64,000 nucleotides of DNA, taken from the NCBI GenBank assembly GCA_001599915.1, contig BCIG01000027.1:186001-250000 (forward strand). Direction: 5' to 3'. The notes beneath the pieces were generated by a model. That model saw only the letters and a program-made list of their open reading frames with translations, was not told the DNA's origin and made no database searches. Both the position numbers and the translations under genes were made by a program. This document shows, piece after piece, positions 11,450-22,674 of this stretch. How positions within the stretch are numbered: the first letter of the stretch is position 1; each line of letters begins with the position of its first letter. Origin of the DNA: Symbiotaphrina buchneri. Lineage: Eukaryota > Ascomycota > Symbiotaphrinales > Symbiotaphrinaceae.

Positions 11450-13304
11450 CTACAAGCTGGCCTTGCCAGCAGTCTCGTATGGAAATGCGAAGGACAGGAA
11501 TCCGGCGACAATATAAAGTGCCGCTGATACAAATATCGGAGTGTTCGTGAAGCCAACGTAAGTTGCAATAATAGGCGCTTGCAGACCGCAGATACGGTTG
11601 AAGGCGGCTGCGATTCCTGTCCCTGTTCCACGGTGAACGCTAGGAATGACCTCCGGCGTGTAACAATAGAGCGCACCCCACATGCTGGTGTTCCTGTCAG
11701 CGAGGCGGCAAGCAAGCAAAGAACATTCCAAGACTTACATATATTGGACGAAGCTTGCGACGCAATTGAAAGCGAGGATCTGAGCTTGCGTCCTTGCTGC
11801 AATGAAGGCGAAGAGGAAGACCGCCGTCAGGATCAAAGAGAGTCCCAAGGTACCTCTGCGACCGATATACTTCAGGCCGATAAACCAACCTGCCATGAGA
11901 GTTCCTGGTATGCTACAGACAATGATGATCAGGTTGTTGCGATAGGTGATGTAGACACTGCCCGAGCCGCTCTGTGCTCCATGGAGAGCCAGATATTCAG
12001 GCAGGAAGTTGCTATAGAGCGGAGAAGCAAGTCCGATCATGCCCCAGATAAGGATTATCAACGACATACTCCAGGCCAACTTCTTGCTGGCGAAAAGTGC
12101 TCGAACATGTTTGAAGCCTCCAGGCTTGAATTGAGCCAATACTCTCTTCACGGCTGTCTTCTTACTGACGGGTGGGATCCCATGCGCCGAGGTGAATTCT
12201 CGCTCAATCTGCAGCAGGTCTTCCACAGTCACAGGCTGAGTTTTGCCGTTGCACTTGGCGATGGCGTTGAGGACGTCAATGGCTTCCTGGTAACGGCCCT
12301 GGCCAATGAGGTACTTGGGCGATTCCTGGAGATGGAACACAAAGAAACGCAAGACGAAACCCAGCAATGTAAGAGCACCCATGGTGAAGCACAGATATCT
12401 CCAGCCCATATTATCTGCTCGTTTGCATTCACCAGCAGGCGTATCCGAACTACAAGAGTAGTTCGGTATGAAAGCCCAGGCCACGGCAGCAGGGATGACC
12501 TGACCAATACTCCACCACACTGCAAGTATCTCGAGGAGGTACTGATGCGTGCCTGGGAGCATCTCAAGAAACACAGCGCTGTCCACCGGGACTGGAGGCA
12601 GCATTAGCAACCATCCACACATAAGACCATATGTTGACCTACGGTTGCCTCCTATTCCGAACCCTGACAATGCCACCAATACAGCACAGCCCACAAAGTT
12701 CGGTGCTGCTCCAGCTACAAAGCCAAAGACACCCGCTATACCCAGGGTGAGGTTGAAAGCAAGCCGTCTTCCAATAAGGTCACTATGAGTCATGTCAGTG
12801 CTGAACCTGGTGATTGATCTAGCACAAAGGTACTGACCATCCCAGGCCCCAGAAAGTCGCTCCAACCACCAGTCCAGCAATAAGGGCTAGCGAGAGGAAA
12901 GCTGAGTGTTTTACATTGAACTCTAAACCAACTTGCGGCAATATATCCGCTACAGTAGTTTCCCACAATTGATCACACTGTGTGAGCATCAATGGCCAGG
13001 CTCAGGGGGGTTGCATCGGTGTGGCGAGCATATCTTACCATCCAGCCATATCCGCAGAGGACAAAGAGGTGCCATTGATACTGTTTCAGCCAGTCAGCTC
13101 GGCCTTTAACCTGTCCCACTGACTTCTTACCTTTCCCATACCAATGCATTGCACAGCATGATTGATCAAAGCAGCCTGCGCCTCGAAGATCCGGTCGATA
13201 CCATCAACATGGATCGTCTTCAGTTCATAGATTGACTCAGACTCTCCGGCTGGAATATCCCTCGATCCATCGATCGGAGCAGTTGACGTCTTGTTGTCCG
13301 ACAT
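11450..13304 (-). CDS. MFS transporter of the SV2/NiaP-like type
   Basis: Six exons (13304-13131, 13080-13039, 12977-12838, 12782-12643, 12591-11739, 11693-11450) join in frame to 530 residues, typical for a 12-helix major facilitator. Family marks are the cytoplasmic lead IGMGKYQWHLFVLCGYGWMC, the helix 2-3 loop CDLIGRRLAF, GFGIGGNLPVDSAVFLEMLP in helix 4, LQESPKYLIGQGRYQEA after helix 6, KYIGRRGTLG in the 8-9 loop, and ALYCYTPEVIPSVHRGTGTG near helix 10. This matches SV2/SVOP and bacterial NiaP/YdjK-like carriers, which move organic acids, nicotinate or sugars with protons. Substrate unknown. It sits downstream of a 2OG oxygenase and another transporter on the same strand, suggesting shared use but not co-transcription. 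All introns are GT-AG. Confidence 0.9.
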
Positions 13305-14085
13305 GTTGAGCTCCGTATAAGCGGGTCACGGCCTCGACTGTAGGGAACCTGTGTCTGCTTCAATGCAAAGGTAACAAGAATCCATTTTGTAATTATTTGG
13401 CGGACAATCTCGGAATATATACAAGATTGAATTTCCCAAGCTCCAGATTGTCCAAACCCCTGTTTGCAGGGTTGAGCTGCGATAAGCTCTCGAACCATAT
13501 CTGTGGTAAAACCGGAGATAGCGATTCAAAAAGATTTCCCTGCATTATCTTGCACATTGCAGGGATATCACTGCCATATTGAGTGAAGTAATCCCAGCGA
13601 GCGTCAGCCAGGCGTTGAAACATTGATCTGATTGCTTTGATAAAGAGTGCTATGGTACGCCTAAGAGACTAGCAGGAAGGGAGCCCCCTATCGATGGTTG
13701 AGATCGGCGGACGGAGTCACGGCCAACGGCCTTCCGTCGGCCAGGGGCGTCGCTTCTTCCGACCCGCCTTCGAGCCGATATCGAGAACCACGCATAACCA
13801 CTGGCTGGATAAGGGCACAAATTGTGTGAAGAAACGTCCTTCTAGAAGATTGATCTGATAAGAAGATCCCTTTTTACCGAGACCCTGAAAACTTACTGGT
13901 GGATTGGTGTACGACTTACAGATCATGGTACTGTACGGAGTAGTGCTTCAATTTAAGCTCACAGACAGAGATGCAACCGTTACCGCCAGGTGTCTGCTCA
14001 TCTTTTTTACGCAAGCTTTCGAATTCAAGGAAGAATACAGAGGCGACTCGGCAGTCTAGTTGAAGCTAACAGACAGTAGAGACAT
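13305..14085. other. Intergenic region upstream of the SV2-like transporter
   Basis: It should hold the transporter promoter and the 3' end of the 2OG oxygenase gene. Short minus-strand frames (for example 13393-13623) have no family features. A TACGGAGTA word lies at 13934-13942. Confidence 0.55.
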
Positions 14086-15138
14086 TCAAAGGATCATCTG
14101 CGAAGTCGTATACTTGAGATACGCAGTCTGCTCATCAACCCATGAATTCATGGCCTCTCTTATCTCGTCCGCCGATGAATTTCCGCTTTCCAACTTCTGT
14201 TTCATAGCGGCAGCTCTTGCTGCAATAACGTCCATACGATAGGTGGTCCATTGGAGGAACAACTCGTCCAACTTGCTGCTCTTCTTCACCGTGTTCAACG
14301 TGCTTCCGTCCTTTGCGAGCGGGTCTTTGGGCCTGAACGAAGTGACCATTGTGATGCGTTCACCGGTACCAAATGCTTTGAGGGCTATATGGTTGATACA
14401 GCCTCCCTGCATCATGACAGCCCAGCCAATGCCGGGTCCTCGCACCTTGAGAATGGATCCGTCCCCCTTCTCGAGCCCAGTCTCGCCCCCTGTCGTGCCC
14501 GTGGGATCGGACAGCAAGCAGACGCAAACCCAGGGATACGAATCCACATGCCAATTCCCGACAGAAGCCAACTCATCTTCTTCCTCCGGCCTGGCAGATG
14601 ACTTTCCCAATGGCTGGCGCACGGGTTCCGCAGGAGGGAGCACATCACCGATCGACTCCTTGTCGGCAATGGCATCCACCTGCACATTAAGATGGGCAAT
14701 TTCATAGTCAAAGACAACCTGGAGGTCCACTCCCGCAGCCTCGGAGCAGGCATCCAGCAGCTCCTGGTTCCGCCACATGCCGTCAACGAACGGCGTATCT
14801 TTGGAATAGCCTCGCATCTTGTACACGCCCGGCTTGACCTTCTGCCCGTGCTTCTCCACGACTTCCCTGCGGAAGACGTCTGCTCGGATCTCCTTGACGG
14901 CGTCGAGCGTGAACAGCGGAAAAGGCTCCGTCACGGCGACGGGCGATATGGCGTTTTCCTCCGAGAGCAGAAGCTCCTTGAGCGTAATGACCTCCTTGGG
15001 AGGCGTGAAGCACATGTGCTTCGCCGGATCGAACTTCGGGGTCGCCTCTGGTGTTTTCAATTCCACTTCCACCTTTTCAAAGGCTGAGTTCCCGTACATG
15101 GACGCGGCCGGCGGGGCCACGGCTGCTGCAGTAGCCAT
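14086..15138 (-). CDS. 2-oxoglutarate/Fe(II)-dependent oxygenase-like protein
   Basis: A single uninterrupted frame of 350 residues. The iron-binding facial triad is visible: NWHVDSYPW supplies H-x-D (about residue 193-195) and INHIAL the distal His (about 250), followed by ERITMVTSFRP, whose Arg would hold 2-oxoglutarate. The jelly-roll strands VCVCLLSDPTG, GGETGLEKGDG and PGIGWAVMMQGG fit the fold. Such enzymes hydroxylate or demethylate small molecules or proteins using O2 and 2-oxoglutarate. There is no signal peptide. It lies between two MFS transporters on the same strand, so a role in modifying a compound that they import is a fair guess, not shown. The substrate cannot be read from the sequence. 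Confidence 0.85.
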   Translation of the reverse strand: MATAAAVAPPAASMYGNSAFEKVEVELKTPEATPKFDPAKHMCFTPPKEVITLKELLLSEENAISPVAVTEPFPLFTLDAVKEIRADVFRREVVEKHGQKVKPGVYKMRGYSKDTPFVDGMWRNQELLDACSEAAGVDLQVVFDYEIAHLNVQVDAIADKESIGDVLPPAEPVRQPLGKSSARPEEEDELASVGNWHVDSYPWVCVCLLSDPTGTTGGETGLEKGDGSILKVRGPGIGWAVMMQGGCINHIALKAFGTGERITMVTSFRPKDPLAKDGSTLNTVKKSSKLDELFLQWTTYRMDVIAARAAAMKQKLESGNSSADEIREAMNSWVDEQTAYLKYTTSQMIL

Positions 15139-15995
15139 CTTGAGTCTTGTATATATCTAGACCCGCCTGTAGTATACAACGTAAATTCCCAACTTCAGCA
15201 ATGCACTCTGGGAAAATCAAACAATAAATATATATATATATAATATACAATACCCTCCTCATCCCTTCCCCAAGGTACTATAAATCCCCCAGAGCACACG
15301 ACGTCAGGCCTGCCAAGTCTCCTTCGATGCCGTAGTAAACAATATCCTTATCAGTGGGAGGAAATGATTTCCGTATCCGGTTACAGGATCTGACATAAAC
15401 TTCCGCTCCAATGCCAATCTCACCTGCCTATTCCACCTCCCGCACCCACCTCACCCACAACAATCGACACAGGGGTTCCGAAAGCTCCCAGTTTCGACCT
15501 TTTGGCTTTCCCGTGGGTTGCCGATAAGATAACGCATGTCTTGGGTCGTGCGCGCCTGGGGTACTTTAGGAAGGTGGAGCAGGCGAGGGGAAACGAGTTG
15601 GCCGTCGCGGCGAACATAACCGTCCAAGGGGCTCAGCATACTCGAGTACAATGACTATGGACAGCTAGCTTGATCGGGGATTTCTTTCCAGGGTTGATCA
15701 AATGCGGAGAGCCGGGATCTACTTGCGGCGACATGTTGAACTTGGGACAATAACTGAGCGAACCCCTGAGCCACCCCTGATGACTAATACAGCCAAGCCT
15801 GTAAAGAGTATGGAGTATCACATGCATGGTAGATTTATTTTGCCTTTAGAGTAGCCCATGACATTCCATTGAGGTGGCCACCCCAAGAGTAAACTTATTC
15901 CTAACCTCTCGAATACTGTACTCGAGTGAAAGTCTTCCGCAAGGTCGATGGACTGACAGTCCTTCCAGACCACCCATCAGGCTGTCGATTGCTCG
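15139..15995. other. Intergenic region with a short TA repeat
   Basis: Promoter side of the 2OG oxygenase gene (left) and 3' flank of the sugar transporter (right). A (TA)7 run lies at 15229-15242. The short frame near 15420-15617 has no recognisable product. Confidence 0.55.
15229..15242. repeat. (TA)7 microsatellite
   Basis: Seven uninterrupted TA units in the upstream region of the 2OG oxygenase gene, about 90 bp before its ATG. Confidence 0.8.
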
Positions 15996-18150
15996 CTAGA
16001 CAGCCGTCTCCTTATTGACGACCTCCGTGACGCCTTCTCCTTCCTTTACCACCACTGTATTCTTCCGCAGCGAATAGGAGACCGGATGGGGTGCTTGGAA
16101 TATCTCCGTGAGTTCTTCGAGCTGTTTATGAGCACATATTAGCCTATGTTCCCGCATTCTAACTGCGGCACTTTCTCAAGCCTTACCGTTCTGCCTTTCG
16201 TTTCTGGATAGAAGAAGTAAATCACCGGGAGCACAACCACAAAGTCCCAGGCGATGAAAAGTGAGTAGTATTTCCAACCAGCACCTGTGAAGGCAATGCC
16301 AGTGACGAATGTATTGTAGAACTGGGCTGAATTAGCAAACGTCCAGCAGTCTAGGATGGTTGAGATTTACCCCTGCAATATTCACCTGGACTTTGTTAGC
16401 TACTTCTCTTCTACGAAGCCGTAAAAGGGAACCCTACCCAGAAGTTGTACATGCCCATGCCTTTCGCTCTGCTTTCATAGCGCAGACACTCAACAACATA
16501 CAAGCCCTGCAATGGCGTCCAGCCGGCAGCGAAGACGAAGCCAAAGATGAAAATCATGGCAATTTCAGCCTTTGCCTGGCCGGGCTTCTTCGATTGAGCA
16601 GTACCGTCTGGTAGATACACGATGTTCGTGGCGTTGAGAGCCATGATGATAGCAAAGAGGACTACGATGAGGAAGGTGCTGACGAGTAACTGGGGTCGTC
16701 GACCCCATTTATCGGTGAAGAAGGCCCCGAAGACGGCACCGACAAATGAGATGACGTTCTGGATGCCTTGTAGCAGAAGCTGGGTACGATTGTCGGTAAT
16801 ACCGGCACCAGCAACCATTTGAGGGTAATAGTACGAGACTGCACCGTTTCCAAGCCACTTGGGTACGTAAGCTTCATCCAGGGGATATACAAAAGCACGA
16901 CATACCTGTCCAAAGAATCCCATAGTAGTGGCAATGAATGATCGCCACCTGACCTCTTTGTATTGAAGAGCTCTCTGTAGTCCCAAAACCGCTTGTCGGA
17001 GCCAGTTGTGCTGATGTCTTCCAACATCTCCTGGAATTCTAATTGCACAATTGGACTGTCCCGATTTCCCTCGCCATGGTACTTAGCCATGACCGCTATG
17101 GCATCATCGTGGCGATCATGCGCCATTAGCCAGCGAGGGGTCTCGGGAACGAAAAGGCAACCTGCGAGCACAATGCCCGCATAAACCATCTGCAGCCACG
17201 TAGGGATCCTCCATGCTTCCGACGACTGTATAGAGCTGGTACCATAAGGGATGAATGTGCCAGGAATGCCGCCTATGAGAACACCTTAGACTCAAGAATC
17301 TCACTGTCCGATGAGGCATCCACAGCACACATACCAATGAACCAGAAAGTGTTGTAGATGGCAGTCATGATACCACTAGCAAACATTAGCACGTTTCTTC
17401 CGAGCACTTTCTCAAGACTGGTACCCTACCGGTAACTGGGATGGGACATTTCTGCGACATAGGTCGGGCCAGCAGAGGCCGTGATAGCAACTCCGAACCC
17501 GAGAATGAAGCGACCTCCCATGAATTGGCCGATCTTATGTGCACTGGCTTGGATACAAGACCCAACAATGATTGACAGGCTGCCGGAAAACATTCCCCAT
17601 CTCCGCCCTGATGAAAGTAAGCCCGGGGGTCAGGTTTGAGGGACGCAGATCCGAGAGTCAAAGGGGTTAAACCTCCAGCTTCACCGGCTGCACCACAGCA
17701 CCTGGAACCAACAGACAGCGAATAAGGGATCGTCATTACCTCTAAAATCAGTAACAGGTCCGGCAACGAAGCTCCCGACTATATTGCCAATAGTATAAAT
17801 GGCATAGACAATACCAGTCGATGGTGTACCCTTGGTCAGAGAGAAGCCAAAGTACGATCGGTACTGCGGATAGCTGTTGATCGAGCCCATCAACGAGCCA
17901 TCATAACCATTGATGCATGAGTTGAGCGTAGCCAAGAACAGACACCCATAGAGCTATGATCCATTAGCATTTCCCTTTCTATAGGGTTAAGGTTTCTGAC
18001 CATGAACATGCGGCGAGTAAACAGCGAGGGCTGCGCGATATGCGTGGCATTCGCCAAAGCTACTGACTTGACATTTTTGGTCGTCGTATTAGCTTTTGGC
18101 TGGTCCACCTGCTCGAGATGGTGGCTTGAATTCTCGTGCTTATGCTCCAT
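15996..18150 (-). CDS. MFS sugar transporter, lactose-permease type, with a one-base frameshift
   Basis: Nine exons can be joined (18150-18001, 17953-17740, 17607-17430, 17375-17335, 17272-16906, 16857-16438, 16385-16371, 16321-16187, 16121-15996), encoding about 548 residues once a frame break is allowed. Sugar-porter marks are NGYDGSLMGSI, DFRGRRWGMF, VPETPRWLMA, FFGQWLGNGAVSYYYPQM, DKWGRRPQLL, ECLRYESRAKGMGMYNFW and YPETKGRTLEEL. The GNGAVSYYYP block is typical of the fungal lactose-permease/cellodextrin branch. Exon 5 is one base short: the frame giving WDYRELFNTK must shift to continue as EVRWRSFIATTMGFFGQ near 16950-16962, next to an AAA run. No intron fits the gap. Exon 7 is a 15-nt micro-exon (VNIAG). 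Either a recent pseudogene or a sequence error; the rest looks intact. It lies upstream of mndB in divergent orientation. Confidence 0.8.
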
Positions 18151-19780
18151 GGCTGCCGATCAGGATCTATGCCTGAGAAGCTGTACGAGATGAGTGTGAC
18201 CGTCCCTTTGATACAAGGGTCTCTTATGGGATATGTGACAATGCGTTCTCTTTTTCGATCCCTCTGGACGAGGGTCCGACGTCTTGCTTATATATGTGCA
18301 AGGTCATGGCGAGGTCAGGTGCATTTTGCCGGGATTGATTCGACTCGCTCTTGGCGGACATGCCGAACCATTGCTTGAATCTGTTTGGAATTTGCTTGAT
18401 CCAATGTCACTCCGCATAACGTGAGCGAGCACGGGGACCCGGTACGATATTCTGGACTGTTCACCGTGCATGAAGACAGGGATCTCGGGATTAGGGTCAA
18501 GCCACAAATAGCTTCCCCGCAACAGGGATTAACCCATAAAAGCAAAATGGAGATGTATCCTCCGGCTCACTCAGCAATAGACGCATGCAAGGTGACCCCC
18601 AATTCCAGAATCGTTTTTCCAGGTCGGCCGAAAGAAGCGCGATATCAAGTGAATAACAATGGGAGGGATCTTTCGATGCAGGGCAGCTTGACCCCGTGGG
18701 GCCCCATGCTAACTGTAATTAGTCGTTGGCGCGAGGGAAGCCAGTTGAGCGAGTGCTCAAGCACCGCGCTACAGCGGAGTGTCATCTTCCGGTGCCCGAT
18801 TGAGGTCAAGCTCGCGGCTGGTGGCTGATTCCCGCTCGAGCACCGTTGACGGCGAGCTTGGGCTGCCGGCTAAATCGCTCAGTGCTTCTTCCATGAAAGA
18901 GGTTCTCGATGGCCTTTGAAGGTTCCCATCGCTGCGGCAGGAATGAACTATCGGGAGGAGCGTTTTCATCTCTCAGAGGAAGAGAATGTTCGCCCTAAGG
19001 TTTGTCAAGGGTTTGCACTTTCGCTTTGGCGAGAAATGATAAGATTGGGATGATTTTGCCCGGACCCCTTTCGCATCGCGTGGCTTTCGCGCCTTTCCAT
19101 TTCCACCACACGGAGGGCTAGTTCCGAAACAACCCCCACCTCAGCCCATTATTTGCGGGCGTATCGACATCGACTGCCGAACGCCTGTTGTGCGAAGGAA
19201 AACAACAACAGGAAGCAACATGAGATTAATAGTATGCAACAAACTTGCGACAGATCACAGGGGACCTCAGTGAGAGTGGAACTTGGATGTGACTCACGGC
19301 AAGCGGACTCCAGCGCATCGCTCGTCAACTAAGGGGGAGTCGGCTACGTCATGGGCTGGACGGGATGCGCAAATGCAACTCCTCCCCCCATGAGTAGGCA
19401 GCAATTCGAAACTCAGGGAATATCGCGTCTCTGCGAGCTGCGGAACTGATGATACCGGAGCATCGATCCTATGATTTTTTGCGAACCTGGGGCCTAGATT
19501 TAGCAATAGTGAAACCATCACAATGACTATAAAGTTGTATACCAGGTTAAACATACAGAACGAACAAGAAGCATTCAGCTTCGAATATACAAAAGCACGT
19601 AACGTAAAACTTGAGCATATATAGAGTACCAATTGTGGAGCCATTTGACACATACTATTCATTATTTGACCAAGTTGGGTTCGGCTTGAATGCATCCGTC
19701 GCAAAAAGATAGGCCGACTGTACGAGAGCAAATATAAATTCTCCGGGCCGCCGTCTACCCTTCAATTACTGCGCCCTACA
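18151..19780. other. Divergent promoter region between the sugar transporter and mndB
   Basis: 1.6 kb between two genes that read away from each other. Frames such as 18421-18828 (+) show no domain. The region may carry shared carbohydrate-response sites, but I could not assign a specific binding site with confidence. Confidence 0.5.
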
Positions 19781-22574
19781 ATGAACCTGCGTCTGTCTTC
19801 ACCAGCCATGGCTCCCCGCGTGATCATCCCGCTCAACGAAGGCTGGACATTCAAGCAGGACGGCACAGATGCAGCGGAATGGCTGCCCGTCTCGCAGTTT
19901 CCGACCAACGTCCATCTGGACCTTATGGCGCATGACGTGATTCCGGACGTCTTCAAGGCGCAGAACGAGAACCTGGTGCAGTGGATAGGCGAGGCGGACT
20001 GGGTGTATCGTACCGAGTTCCCGACCCCGGAAGACGTGGGCGATGGGAAGGTGGTGCTTGCTTTCCATGGGCTGGATACGTATGCGACGGTGACCCTAAA
20101 TGGCGAGGAGATCCTGCAGACGGAGAACATGTTCGTGCCGGAAAGGGTAGATGTCACAAACCTCCTAAGGGGTTCGGGCAATAACAAACTCGCCATCACA
20201 TTTAAAAGCACATTTTTAGAGGGGAAGAAGTTGGTTGAGAGACACCCGGAGCATAAATGGGGCTGCTGGAACGGTGACGCCTCCAGACTGGCCGTGCGAA
20301 AGGCGCAGTACCATTACGTAGGCTTCTATCAACCAAGGAGCTTGGAAAATTACTGACGCCAGCATAGGGTTGGGATTGGGGACCAACTTTCTTAACGTGC
20401 GGCCCGTGGAGACCCATTGATCTGGAGATCTACTCGGCACGGATTGCGGAGCTGTGGCAGCACCAGGCCTTCTCAAAATCATTAGATCAAGCCAAACTCA
20501 CGGTTAACGCCAAAATTGAGGGCGAAGCCTCAACTGTCAGGTTTGACCTATTGCTAAACGGCGAGGTAATCAATTCCAAGGAAGGCCAGGTCAGCAACGA
20601 CGCTGCCTATACAGTCTTCAAAGTCTCCAACCCGCAGCTTTGGTATCCTGCCGGCTATGGCAGCCAGCCATTGTACACCATCGAAGCCTCGCTTCTCAAG
20701 GACAACTACGAGCTGGACACGGCCAGCAAAAAAATCGGTCTACGGCGTGCCAAAGTCATCCAGCGCGAGCTTGAAGATCAACCAGGAAAGACCTTCTTCT
20801 TCGAAATCAACGGCATCCCCATCTTCTGCGGCGGAAGTGACTGGATCCCTGCCGATTACTTTATCCCCAGGATCAGCGCGCAACGCTATCGGGACTGGGT
20901 GAAGCTGGCGGTAGAAGGCCGCCAGGTCATGATCAGGGTCTGGGCCGGCGGCATCTTCGAAGAGGAGGCTTTCTACGACGCCTGTGACGAGATGGGAGTC
21001 ATGGCCTGGCAGGACTTCCTTTTCGGTTGTGGCAACTACCCCGCCTACCCGGAATTCCTGGAGCAGGTGGACAAGGAAGCGAGGGCGAATATCAAGATCT
21101 TGCGCCATCATCCTTCCATAGTTGTATGGGCGGGGAACAATGAAGACTATCAGTACCAGGAAAGCGAGAATCTGACGTATGATCCAAGCGATCACAACCC
21201 TGAAAACTGGCTGAAAACGGACTTTCCCGCTCGATACATCTATGAGAAGGTGCTTCCGGATGCAGTAGCGGAGTTGAGTCCAAACACGTTCTATCACCCT
21301 GGATCACCATGGGGTGACTATAAACCTACCACTGACCAGACGGTTGGGGATCTGCACCAATGGAATGGTAGGGACCTCCGCTCCCGATCTTGATGAGTGC
21401 TAACGTTTCGTCTACCAAAGTCTGGCACGGCCAGCAGGAAAAGTACCAAAACTGGGACAAGCTCATGGGCCGGTTCGTGTCCGAATTCGGGATGGAGGCA
21501 TTCCCAAGCGTAAAGACAATAGATTCCTTCCTCCCCGACGACCTGAATGAACGTCATCCTCAATCTGCAACAATAGATTTCCACAACAAGGCCGACGGTC
21601 ATGAGAGAAGAATGGCGCTGTAAGTGAGCATCTTTCCTGAGAGGAGTCCACTTCATTAACATTCGTCCTTAGATACCTAGTGGAGAATATCCGCTACAGC
21701 CCTTCACCGCTTGAGCAGTTCGTGTATAGCACGCAGCTCATGCAATCAGAATGCCTTGCCAGCGCCTACAGGCTATGGCGCCGGTATTGGAAGGGTCCTG
21801 GTCGCGAGTACTGTGCAGGAGCTTTAGTCTGGCAATTGAATGACTGCTGGCCAGTCACATCCTGGTAAGTATTGCAGACCCTCTAGAAAATCGCCGGTAG
21901 ACTGATCACGAGGTAGGGCAATTGTGGATTACTATCTTCGGCCGAAGCATGCCTATTATGCAATCAAGCGTGAGCTTGCTCCGATCTCAGTAGGACTCAA
22001 GCGCGTGTTCCACGCGGTCCCAGAGGATAAGTACGCCAGGACCCGGATCAAGACGATCCATAAGGTGGAAGTTTGGGGATCGAATCTCTTGCTTGAGAGT
22101 GAGAGGGTAGACGTGCAGTTAAGAGCGTTCGACGTTGCGACGGGCAAAGTCATCGCCAGTGAAACGTTGAAGAAAGGCCTCGAGCTGCCTGCGAATCGCT
22201 CAACAGAAGCAGGTGAATGGGTATTCCCAATCCCCGAGGACGACAAGCATAATCAGGATAAGAAGATTGTTGTTGCTGCATATCTCGTCCGGGATGGGAA
22301 GGAGTTAGCAAGGGTAGTCGATTGGCCGCAGCCCCTAAAACATACCAATCTAACCAAACCAAAGAAGCTAAAGATCGAACCGGGAGATGGATTTATAGCG
22401 GTTAGTGCAGAAGTTCCTGTCAAGGGGTTACTGTTAGAGACCGAAGACGACGACGTCAAGTGGGAAGACAATTGTGTCGACCTGGTCCCTGGCGATGTGG
22501 TCAAGCTCGGAGTCAGGGGGTTGAAGAAAGGTGCCGAGGGAGATATTTCCGCGAGATATCTTGGCATGTTATAG
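19781..22574 (+). CDS. mndB: Beta-mannosidase B (GH2), intracellular type
   Basis: Five exons (19781-20317, 20368-21367, 21421-21619, 21673-21864, 21917-22574) join in frame to 861 residues. GH2 architecture is clear: an N-terminal jelly roll ending in FHGLDTYATVTLNG and the WDWGPTF block, an immunoglobulin-like middle, then the TIM barrel. The acid/base glutamate is in WAGNNED (about residue 438) and the nucleophile in VSEFGMEAFPS (about 534). WQLNDCWPVTSW closes the barrel. There is no signal peptide, which fits the MndB group that acts inside the cell on mannobiose and short manno-oligosaccharides, unlike secreted MndA. The start could instead be the second ATG at 19808 (MAPRV...), nine residues later, which matches the usual N-terminus better. 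It is convergent with the clrB-like regulator, the two stops only 100 bp apart. Confidence 0.95.
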
Positions 22575-22674
22575 AGAAAAACTAGCATAATTGGAGTTCG
22601 TCATTCGAGGAAACTCCTAAACGACTTTTCAGTGTGGATGCTGCACATAAATGGTGCAGATCCGTGCCCCTTTT

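Noticed and set aside
11579-12607. Long plus-strand open frame of 342 codons
   Set aside because: It is antisense to the SV2-like transporter, whose exons show clear MFS motifs and splice sites; the plus frame has none.
16950-16962. A 5-nt intron (GTCAG) that would repair the transporter frame
   Set aside because: No spliceosomal intron can be that short; a one-base indel is the simpler reading.
18421-18828. 135-codon plus frame upstream of mndB
   Set aside because: No domain and not supported by a plausible gene structure; lies in a divergent promoter region.
20740-21297. 185-codon minus frame over mndB
   Set aside because: Antisense to the catalytic barrel of the beta-mannosidase; no own features.
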